The position numbers and the translations under genes were made by a program. From the NCBI RefSeq assembly GCF_004117935.1, contig NZ_SDOY01000088.1:1-55227 (forward strand): a stretch of DNA of 55,227 bases, written 5' to 3'. The notes beneath the pieces were generated by a model, which saw only the letters and a program-made list of their open reading frames with translations, was not told the DNA's origin and searched no databases. Of the stretch, positions 49,165 to 55,227 are shown in pieces; position 1 is the first letter of the stretch; every line of letters begins with the position of its first letter. This DNA is from Streptomyces roseicoloratus (GTDB lineage: Bacteria > Actinomycetota > Actinomycetes > Streptomycetales > Streptomycetaceae).

Positions 49165-49755
49165 ATGAGCGATCACGAGCAGCAGCAGCCGGCCCCGCGC
49201 CGCGGCAAGATCCTGGAGGCCCTCGCGCGGGCGGAGCGGAAGCTCTTCACCCGGCCCGCCCCGAAATCGGCAAAGGCACGGATGAAATTCCTCCGCACGC
49301 GCGCGGGCGGGTCCACCGCAGCCGTGGCGGAGCGCCTGGGCACCTCACGCCGGACGGTGGAGCGCTACCTCGCCGGGAAGCTGACGAAGCCGCAGAAGCG
49401 GCTCCAGGCCGCCCTGGTGGAAGCGACCGAATCCGAGTGGCAACCCCAGGTCAGAGCGCAGGCACGCGCACAGGCGGCGACCTCCAGGGGGATGATGGTG
49501 GAGGTGACGGCGTACTTCGGATTCACCTGCACGGGCAGCTCGGACGACGGCCGTGAGCGCCAGATCACTACGGACATCTCGCCCACCTACGTGAAGCAGA
49601 TCCTGGAGCTCCAGGAGGCCGGTGCGACGGAGGAGGAGCTGCATCCGATCGTCGCGGAGGCCATCACGGAGTCGTATTTCACGGAATGGGGCACGCGGGC
49701 CGATGGCCTCCGCGCGGATTTCACGTCCGTGTCGTCAATTTCCTTCCGGTTCTGA
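49165..49755 (+). CDS. Second terminal-protein homologue (Tpg-like), 196 aa
   Basis: ATG 49165 with GGAGG. KLFTRPAPKSAKARMKFLRTRAGGSTAAVAERLGTSRRTVERYLAGKLTKP mirrors Tpg across the helix-turn-helix, and SEWQPQVRAQARAQAATSRG across the basic helix. At the position of Tpg Thr114 it has Ser126 (GSSDD). The C-terminus is divergent and 11 residues longer overall. No tap gene accompanies it. It may serve the other telomere type, act in a chromosomal context, or be decaying. Confidence 0.9.
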   Translation: MSDHEQQQPAPRRGKILEALARAERKLFTRPAPKSAKARMKFLRTRAGGSTAAVAERLGTSRRTVERYLAGKLTKPQKRLQAALVEATESEWQPQVRAQARAQAATSRGMMVEVTAYFGFTCTGSSDDGRERQITTDISPTYVKQILELQEAGATEEELHPIVAEAITESYFTEWGTRADGLRADFTSVSSISFRF

Positions 49756-49855
49756 CCCGGCAGAATTCCGGACCTGCTAGAAACGTATTCGGCGGGCCGC
49801 CGTACAGCGCTCTGGCGGCGGCCCGCCTTCGAATCCGCACACGAATACGAGGCCG

Positions 49856-50620
49856 ATGATGACCACGCCCTGGCCGCCCCCGCGTACCGCCCGCCGCCCG
49901 CTCGCCCCGCGCGTCGCCGTACCCCGGGAGCCGGTCGACCCTGCCCGGATCGGTCGCCGCGTCGTACGGCGCCGGGCGAGGGGGATGGACGCCGTCGCCG
50001 TCGCGGCGGCCCTCGAGGACACCCGCTTCGACGCGCGGCAGAACTCCCGGTTCGAGGACCTGGCCGACGACGTCCGCGGCCGGGCGGAGCTCGCGGAGTG
50101 GGAGCGCCTGGACCAGCTGCTCGCCGCCGCGCCGGCGGGCACCGTCTACGACCCGGACACCGACGTCGTCGTCCAGGCCGAGCTTGCCGCCGACGCCGCG
50201 GCCGCCGCCGCCCGGGAAGCCGAGCTGCGCGAAGCCGCCCGGGTCGCGGCCCGCGCCGACGAGCTCCAGGCGCTGCGCGAGCTCCACGCCCTGGAGCAGA
50301 CCGAGCCTCGCGACGGCGACGAAGCCGCCCGCGACGAGCTCACGCGGCGAGCCGGCGGGTACGTCCAGGCCGACGTCGACGCCTGGCTCGCCCGTGCCCT
50401 GGGCGCCCACCGCGGGCACTACCGCGACCCCGCCGCCCGCGAAGCCGCCGCCGGCCTTCTGACGCCACCGGTCCTCGCCCACGCCGCGCTGCTCGCCGAA
50501 CTCGTCCGCCTGGTCCCCGGCGCCGACGTCGACGAGCTGGCGTTCGCGGCCCGGCTCGCCACCACCGAACCCGAAGCCGCCGGTGACCTCGCGGTGTTCC
50601 TCGCCCGCGCCCGCTCGTAG
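49856..50620 (+). CDS. Hypothetical Ala/Arg/Glu-rich protein, 254 aa
   Basis: ATG 49856 (49859 also possible). Pro/Arg-rich N-terminus; then a continuous helix of EAELREAARVAARADELQALRELHALEQ; then helical LTPPVLAHAALLAELVRLVPGADVDELAFAARLA. Codon bias is host-like. No family is recognised. Confidence 0.6.
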   Translation: MMTTPWPPPRTARRPLAPRVAVPREPVDPARIGRRVVRRRARGMDAVAVAAALEDTRFDARQNSRFEDLADDVRGRAELAEWERLDQLLAAAPAGTVYDPDTDVVVQAELAADAAAAAAREAELREAARVAARADELQALRELHALEQTEPRDGDEAARDELTRRAGGYVQADVDAWLARALGAHRGHYRDPAAREAAAGLLTPPVLAHAALLAELVRLVPGADVDELAFAARLATTEPEAAGDLAVFLARARS

Positions 50621-50703
50621 GGCGGAGTTCGTACGGCCAACCGCTCCCGGGCGCGTTCTGCCAATCGCCCGCCGCGCCCGGCACACCGGCGGCATCATGA
50701 GGC

Positions 50704-50961
50704 GTGGCCGACAACACCCTGCACCTGAAGTACGAACAGATCGACCTGCGCACGTCGAACCTGGCCGGTGCCCTGCTGGGGCTCTCCGACAGGCTCCGGG
50801 CCTTCTGTGACGGAAGGGTTCTGTACAGCGGCGAGGAACTGTCCGGCAGAGCGCAGGACCTGGCGCAGGAGATGAACGCGATCGTGGCGCGGTGCGCCGC
50901 GCTGGACGCGATGCGTCAGTCCTACCGGGACCTGGTGCAGGATGACCCGGAAGAGAACTGA
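50704..50961 (+). CDS. Hypothetical helical protein, 85 aa
   Basis: GTG 50704. HLKYEQIDLRTSNLAGALLGLSDRLRAFCDG..., LAQEMNAIVARCAALDAMRQSYRDLVQDD: two helices like a coiled-coil hairpin. No family is known. The repeat cluster at 50978 follows immediately. Confidence 0.6.
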   Translation: MADNTLHLKYEQIDLRTSNLAGALLGLSDRLRAFCDGRVLYSGEELSGRAQDLAQEMNAIVARCAALDAMRQSYRDLVQDDPEEN

Positions 50962-50977
50962 CCGGCCTTCCCGGCCG

Positions 50978-51121
50978 GGTGTCACGCTGACTGAGTGTGA
51001 GCGTGACACCGGCTGTCACGCTCCCTCGGGAAAGTGTCACGCCACCTCGAATGTGTCCCTGTATGTCCGTTTCTCTGGGCCCGTAGGTGCCTCCAGGGCG
51101 GTTTCGGGGGCGGAGCGTGAC
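50978..51121. repeat. Five GTGTCACGC repeats upstream of the toxin-antitoxin pair
   Basis: GTGTCACGC at about 50978, its inverse GCGTGACAC near 51002, GCTGTCACGCTC near 51013, GTGTCACGCC near 51035 and GCGTGACACATAAGAG at about 51113. Mixed orientation in 145 bp. The 12-mer GACACATAAGAG also occurs, inverted, near 54405. A regulator-binding cluster is likely. No gene lies between 50962 and 51263. Confidence 0.7.
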
Positions 51122-51263
51122 ACATAAGAGTTGATCTCCCGAGCGCTTACGAGCAGTACGGAACGTAGTCACGGGGGGGGGCGGTTCAGCCGGAGTGGTC
51201 CCGGGCTCCGTGGCCCGGCGATACCGTGGTGAGTAACGCCAGTTCTGCCCTCTGGAGCCCTCG

Positions 51264-51497
51264 ATGAGCGAACAGCCGGCCCCCGCCGACACCGCCGCCC
51301 GGCAGCTGGAGCCCGCGGCCGCCGACGCGGTCCGCGCGTACGCGGCCAAGACCCGCGCCGACGCCGACCGGTTCGCCGCCGTCCTGGAGGACATCGCCAC
51401 CAACGGCCTGCCCGACCCCGAGCAGTGCACCCCGTGGGAGGAGCTGCGCGAGGCCCACCTCGCCCGCCTCGCCCGGCAGCGCCCGGCCGTCGCCTGA
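51264..51497 (+). CDS. Putative antitoxin, 77 aa
   Basis: ATG 51264. An acidic helical protein: LEPAAADAVRAYAAKTRADADRFAAVLEDIATNGLP, PWEELREAHLARLA. Overlaps the next gene by 3 nt (ATG shares the TGA context). The size, charge and coupling fit an antitoxin for the RelE-like gene that follows. Confidence 0.65.
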   Translation: MSEQPAPADTAARQLEPAAADAVRAYAAKTRADADRFAAVLEDIATNGLPDPEQCTPWEELREAHLARLARQRPAVA

Positions 51498-51769
51498 TGC
51501 CCCCGCAGCACGGCCCCCGCCGCGCCCGGATCGCGTTCTCCGACTCCGCCGCCAAGCAGCTGGAGAACATCACCAGCGAGGCGGAGATCCACGCCCTGGA
51601 CCGCGCCCTGGTCGTCGTCTCCGTCGACCCCGAGGTCGGCGAGCCGATCCCCGGCGACACCGCCGGCCCCCAGCTGCGCGAGTACGCCGACGAGGTCGAG
51701 CGGGTCCGGCTCCTGTACTGGGCGACGGCTTTGCGGACCGTGGTCGTGGTCGCCTACCTCGAGGTCTGA
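51497..51769 (+). CDS. RelE/ParE-like toxin, 90 aa
   Basis: ATG 51497. RIAFSDSAAKQLENITSEAEIHALDRALVVV (two N-terminal helices), LREYADEVERVRLLYWATALRTVVVVAYLEV (beta hairpin rich in Arg and hydrophobics) follow the RelE/ParE fold order. RNA cleavage or gyrase inhibition is the known activity of the family. Second RelE-like gene in the window. Confidence 0.65.
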   Translation: MPPQHGPRRARIAFSDSAAKQLENITSEAEIHALDRALVVVSVDPEVGEPIPGDTAGPQLREYADEVERVRLLYWATALRTVVVVAYLEV

Positions 51770-51893
51770 CCCGCGACGTCCTGGACCAGGCCGACCGCGT
51801 GCTGCTGGCGCGGCCGACCTCTCCGCATGTCCGTCGGTTGGTGAGGGATCGGGTCTGTCACCTGATGAGGGATCGCTCGCGTACAAGGAAGAC

Positions 51894-52010
51894 CTAGGAC
51901 TGACCGACCAGGTGATGAGCGCGCTCTTCCCACCCGCCGAAGGCGAAGTACCGGAAGCACAGCGGGCAGTCCTCGCCGCCGGGCTCACCACCCGCCTTGC
52001 ACCCTTGCAT
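51894..52010 (-). CDS. Candidate zinc-finger peptide, 38 aa
   Basis: A short frame encoding GGEDCPLCFRYFAFGG followed by EERAHHLVGQS: CxxC and HH, with high third-position GC. ATG 52010 lacks a clear ribosome site and the frame runs through TTGCA repeats at its start, so it may be chance. Confidence 0.25.
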   Translation of the reverse strand: MQGCKAGGEPGGEDCPLCFRYFAFGGWEERAHHLVGQS

Positions 52011-52061
52011 CCATCGCCGCGCCGCCGGCCTGCCCGGAGCTCCCAGGCCAATGACGCGCCC

Positions 52062-52172
52062 TGCAACGCGCCCGTGCAACACACGAGTGCAACAGAGTCC
52101 GCGTTGCAGCCATGACCTGCGGCAACACCCCGCACGGCACGGATCGGGCAACGTGTTGCACTCTGCGTTGCA
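52062..52172. repeat. TGCAAC iterons, 13-bp phased
   Basis: Forward TGCAAC at 52062, 52075 and 52088 (exactly 13 bp apart), then inverted GTTGCA at 52103, 52155 and 52167. CTGCAACGCG at 52061 and CGCGTTGCAG at 52100 are perfect inverse partners. Two TTGCA motifs precede them near 51997 and 52005. Confidence 0.75.
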
Positions 52173-52198
52173 GGCTCCGGCCTGGGACCGGCCGGGAC

Positions 52199-52624
52199 GC
52201 GTCTTGCACCCCATTGGTAGGTAGTACAGGTAGTACCTATGTGCGGGTTGTAGATCTCTCCCCCTGAGAGCGAAGCTCGCTGCGCGGGCACACACCACCT
52301 GCCGTCATCTGCACTCAGGCCCACCTCGCCGGCCCGGCGGACATGATCCTTCCCGGCCCTGTACGGCCGTCTGCGGCGTTTTGGCGCCCTTCCGGCTCCC
52401 GAGGACGATCAAGGCCCTGAAAGGCGCTCACAGAGGCGTACAGCGCTTCGGGTGGCGGTGAAGCGCCCTGCGTCTCGGCAACGGCACCCGTAACGGGGCG
52501 CCGGCGCTCCCTCCTCGGTCGCCGCCTTTCGCCGCTCCCGGCCCGAGCTCTGCTCTCAGGGGGAAGGAGACTCAACCCGCACGTAGGTACTACCTGTAGT
52601 ACCTACCAATGGGGTGCAAGACGC
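52199..52624. repeat. 426-bp unit with 52-bp inverted ends
   Basis: 52199-52250 and 52573-52624 are inverted copies with 2 mismatches, and weaker similarity runs further in (CCCCCTGAGAGC near 52261, GCTCTCAGGGGG near 52553). The arms contain palindromic GGTAGTACC. The interior 322 bp holds no clear transposase or other gene, so a MITE-like element, or an origin or recombination structure, is possible. Confidence 0.7.
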
Positions 52625-52865
52625 GCTCCGCTCCCGCCAGGCCGCGACCGCCGACGGCTGTCACCGGCCGGGTGCAGCGCCTCGTGCTGCTTGGCGTCGA
52701 CGTCCTGCTGCTCCTGGTGGTGAAGGGTGCAAGACGCTGCTGCACGTCCCGTGAGGAGCGCAGCGCAGTATTCGCACGGTTCAGACGGCACACGGGTGCT
52801 GCTCGGGTAGCAAGGGCGCCCTTAGCCGGGGCAGCACGCGACGCAGCAGAGCCACCGGGGCCGCT

Positions 52866-53004
52866 GGCGTTCGTTCTGCTGCTCCAGAACAAAGCGGTTC
52901 ACCTGGTGCTACCGCTGCTCGCGCCGACCCACGCACAGCCGATGACGCCGTGGCTCGCGTTTGTTCTGCTCCTCCAGAACAAAGCGGTTTACCTAGTGCT
53001 ACCG
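52866..53004. repeat. Extended iteron, copies 1 and 2
   Basis: Copies at 52866-52913 and 52956-53004 share TGTTCTGC-(4-5)-CTCCAGAACAAAGCGGTT and then TACCTAGTGCT or CACCTGGTGCT. They are the inverse of copy 3 at 54212-54257. The palindromic core is TTTGTTCT/AGAACAAA. Confidence 0.8.
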
Positions 53005-53074
53005 GCGGGGGCGGCGGGCACGAAGAAGGCGCCGCACCAGGAGGTGCGGCGCCTCGGGCCTTCTGCGGGGCGGT

Positions 53075-53491
53075 TCAGCCGGTGGCGGCCAGGTTGGCCA
53101 CCTGGGCGGCGAACCGGGCCCGGCGCTGCTCGGTGAAGCGCTCGGGTTCGGAGGCTTTGATCTCCGGGATCGGCATGGGGTAGGCCACCTTGCCGTCGGT
53201 CAGCACCGGGTGGAGTTGGTAGAGGGCGTCTTCCAGGCTCCAGGCGAGTCCGCACTCGCGAAGCTCCTTGAAGCCGCGGTTCACGGTGGGCTTGCTGGCG
53301 CCCAACTCGCGCGCCATCTCGTTCTGGCTGATCGCGGCAGTGCCGGTGTCCGGGTCGCTGAGGTACAGCAGCTCGTCCAGGACGCGACGGCCGGCCGTCG
53401 AGACGTCGACCAAGGACAGGATGCGCAGCGCGTCACGAGTGAGCGTGACGGGCGCCTCTGAGGGAGGGCTGGGGACGTAAGAGCTGCTCAC
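53075..53491 (-). CDS. RepL-like winged-helix protein, 138 aa
   Basis: GTG 53491. LRILSLVDVSTAGRRVLDELLYLSDPDTGTAAISQNEMARELGASKPTVNRGFKELRECGLAWSLEDALYQLHPVLTDG is a winged helix: the helix-turn-helix followed by a beta wing ending in Y-x-L-H-P-x-L. This resembles the LNP motif of RepL plasmid initiators and the second gene (53550). The C-terminus is basic. Likely initiator or copy regulator acting on the flanking iterons. Confidence 0.7.
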   Translation of the reverse strand: MSSSYVPSPPSEAPVTLTRDALRILSLVDVSTAGRRVLDELLYLSDPDTGTAAISQNEMARELGASKPTVNRGFKELRECGLAWSLEDALYQLHPVLTDGKVAYPMPIPEIKASEPERFTEQRRARFAAQVANLAATG

Positions 53492-53549
53492 GGAGCCTCA
53501 CCACTTCCGATCAGAATGACGCTGCAACACGAGGATATGCCGCGCGAGC

Positions 53550-54170
53550 TCACGCGCTCGCCCTGCGCACGGGCCGCCGCTGGCGGAGCGTGACGACCTT
53601 CTCCTTGCGGCGGGCGGCCTCGGCGGCCTTCTTCTCCGCCTCGCGCGCCCGGCGCCACTCGGTGGGGTAGTCGGCGTGCGGAATGATGCAGGCCGGGCCG
53701 TCGGCGGCGTTCCAGAGCTTCTGCCACTTCTCCTGCTCGCCGGAGGTGCCGGCCACCGTGAGCCACGGGTTCAGCTGGAGGATGCCGCGCTTGGCGGTGC
53801 GCATCCAGCCGATGTGGGCGAAGAACTGGCTGGCCTCGCTCACCGAGGCCACCGACAGGTTGCACCGGGCCTGGAGGTCGCGCTGGTTGGTCTTCACGAA
53901 GCCGCGGGGGACATCGCGGTCCTTGTCGTTGGCGCGGTTGGCGTCCTGCAGCGCCATGAGCTTGCACCAGACCTGGAACCAGGAGCCGGGCATCTTGAGG
54001 CTGCCGAGCACGTTCAGCAGCAGCCGGGCGTCCAGGACGTAGCCGCTGACCTCGGCGCTCGCGGCGAACTCGCGGCCCTGGATCTTCTCCACGCCCAGGA
54101 TCAAGCCGCCCTTGCCGTCCGACCGCGCGACCACGCGCTCGCCGGGGCGGACGATCGGCAGCTGTTCCAT
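53550..54170 (-). CDS. RepL-like replication initiator, 206 aa
   Basis: ATG 54170 with GGAGG 9 nt upstream (GTG 54176 also possible). Beta-rich N-terminus, then GSWFQVWCKLMALQDANRANDKDRDVPRGFVKTNQRDLQARCNLSVASVSEASQFFAHIGWMRTAKRGILQLNPWLTVAG: helix, winged helix and the L-N-P-W-L ending seen in RepL proteins. The C-terminus is a basic helix (EAEKKAAEAARRKEKVV). Promoter region 54171-54370 carries three iteron copies. I infer initiation or copy control for a second replicon unit. Confidence 0.65.
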   Translation of the reverse strand: MEQLPIVRPGERVVARSDGKGGLILGVEKIQGREFAASAEVSGYVLDARLLLNVLGSLKMPGSWFQVWCKLMALQDANRANDKDRDVPRGFVKTNQRDLQARCNLSVASVSEASQFFAHIGWMRTAKRGILQLNPWLTVAGTSGEQEKWQKLWNAADGPACIIPHADYPTEWRRAREAEKKAAEAARRKEKVVTLRQRRPVRRASA

Positions 54171-54846
54171 CGGCACTGTCCTCCAGGGATGATCAACGAG
54201 TTGATGAGCACGGTAGCACTAGGTAAACCGGCTTGTTCTGGAGGGGCAGAACAAACGGTGCCTCAGAGTCACCTAACGACCCGTCAGCTTCGGGGTGACT
54301 TTGTTCTAGATCTCCAGAACACTCGGGAGCCGTTTGTTCTGGAGATCTAGAACAAACGGTTTCGCATCGTCGCAGGTCAGAGCCGTTTTCGGCGCGGTGC
54401 CCTCTTATGTGTCTTTAGACACCGGCCACCACCCAGGCCCCCGCCGTCACGCCGCGCACCGCGCGGCAAAAACCGCTGGTCACGGCGGGCGCGTCGCCGC
54501 TGGTGACCAGCGCAGCGGGGGAGCCGGCCTCCGCGGCTGAGCTCGCTTCGCGTGCGGCTCCACGCCCAGGTGCGGGTCGTGGACAGCGGCAGCGGCTCTG
54601 AGTCTCGGGTGGTGCCGGCCGTGACGCTCAAAAGCGAGGAGGCGTGGCTGGTGCCGGTGGGCGGTTCCGCCGCCCGGCCCGGGGGGCCGTTCGGCTCCGG
54701 TACCTCCGCACGCCGAATTTCCGGCTTTCCGATATCCGAGGTTCTGTTCTGTGGCTCGGGCCCGCAGCTTCCCAATCTAGGATTCCTCGCGTAAGTGGTG
54801 GGCAGGATTCGGGCACTGACCCTCTATCAAAAACCGCACCGCCGCC
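54171..54846. other. repL promoter region and subtelomeric gap
   Basis: Holds iteron copies 3-5 (54212-54358) and the palindrome GTGTCT-TT-AGACAC at about 54409. 54420-54846 shows hairpin-prone GC sequence but no supported gene. Confidence 0.6.
54212..54358. repeat. Extended iteron copies 3-5 in the repL promoter
   Basis: Copy 3 (54212-54257) matches copies 1-2 in inverse orientation over its full length: GCACTAGGTAAACCGG, then CTTGTTCTGGAGGGGCAGAA. Copy 4 is at 54300-54326. Copy 5 is a perfect palindrome with 10-bp arms (CGTTTGTTCT 54331-54340, AGAACAAACG 54349-54358). Confidence 0.85.
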
Positions 54847-55227
54847 GGGTGGTTGGGGGGTGTCCTGTTTTTCCGCCAACAGTACATGCTGCATCTCACG
54901 GATGCACGCGGTACACTGGAACCCACACGAACGAGCGACCCCCACCCCTCGTAGCCAGCCCAGCCCGCGCCAGCGGGCCCCAAGGGACTGGAGGCGCAGC
55001 CGGAAGGACCGTCAGGCGGGGGAGCGCAGCGGACCCGCCGGGAGCGCCCCGCGCTCCCCCCAACTCCCGTACTGGAGGCCCCACTAGCCGCACCCCACCG
55101 ACCCGATCGGCCCGGCCGCGCGATGCGCGGCCCGCCGGGCGCGCAGCGGCCGGCCCCCTGCCTCCTGGAGCGAAGCGGAGGGAGGCGGAGGGAGGGAGCG
55201 CAGCGACCGCTTCGCTTGCACATCGCG
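54847..55227. repeat. Right terminal inverted repeat (telomere)
   Basis: Exact inverse of 1-358 and near-exact to 381. See the left repeat for its hairpins. Confidence 0.9.

Larger units (their letters stand above)
51770..53074. other. 1.3-kb iteron-rich region without a supported gene
   Basis: Holds the TGCAAC array (52062-52172), the 52-bp inverted repeat (52199-52624) and two copies of the extended repL iteron (52866-53004). A 38-aa leftward frame at 51894-52010 is the only candidate gene. Confidence 0.65.

Noticed and set aside
52199..52624. Complete insertion sequence
   Set aside because: Inverted ends are present but the 322-bp interior is too short and has no transposase frame.

Overview
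The window reads as one complete linear plasmid from a Streptomyces-like actinomycete. The base composition is very GC-rich. The two ends are an inverted copy of each other over about 381 bp (358 bp identical), and the sequence carries an adjacent tap-tpg pair, which encodes the telomere-binding protein and the protein that primes the 5' ends of Streptomyces linear replicons. WhiB, GntR, FtsK/TraB-like and many small translationally coupled genes fit the same host group.

Layout. 0-5.6 kb: left telomere, a 964-aa SF2 helicase close to the telomere, and three unknown genes. 5.6-13.2 kb: a Replic_Relax-type protein, an atypical short MobF relaxase, a RelE-like protein, and three separate non-coding repeat arrays. 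13.2-15 kb: a ParA-like ATPase with a partner gene, reading leftward. 15-36.5 kb: a long leftward block of mostly small genes with 1-4 nt overlaps. It holds a RapZ-C/HIT fusion, an ASCH protein, a GGDEF protein, a polynucleotide-kinase-like protein and zinc proteins (15-26 kb), then a conjugation set with an FtsK-like ATPase, membrane proteins and a DUF2637 coiled-coil protein (26-33 kb), then WhiB and small genes (33.6-36.5 kb). 37-40.4 kb: rightward regulators, namely a GntR/UTRA protein, a UTRA-only protein and an XRE-TPR-like protein. 40.4-41.7 kb: non-coding, structured. 41.7-48.1 kb: a replication block with a large putative initiator, a DciA-like protein, Tap and Tpg. 48.2-51.8 kb: DUF6292-like protein, a second Tpg homologue, small genes and a toxin-antitoxin-like pair. 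51.8-54.4 kb: an iteron-rich region with two RepL-like winged-helix genes. The right telomere follows.

How it works together (inference). The initiator/DciA-like pair would start internal replication. Tap and Tpg would finish the ends. ParA and its partner would segregate the plasmid. The FtsK-like ATPase with its membrane proteins would move DNA between mycelia. The second Tpg and the repL-like module with its own iterons look like extra or acquired replication functions. The points most worth following are the solo Tpg paralogue with Ser where the priming Thr is expected, the extended iteron shared by both sides of the repL-like pair, the HGGI-tail paralogues beside the FtsK-like gene, and the initiator-DciA coupling.
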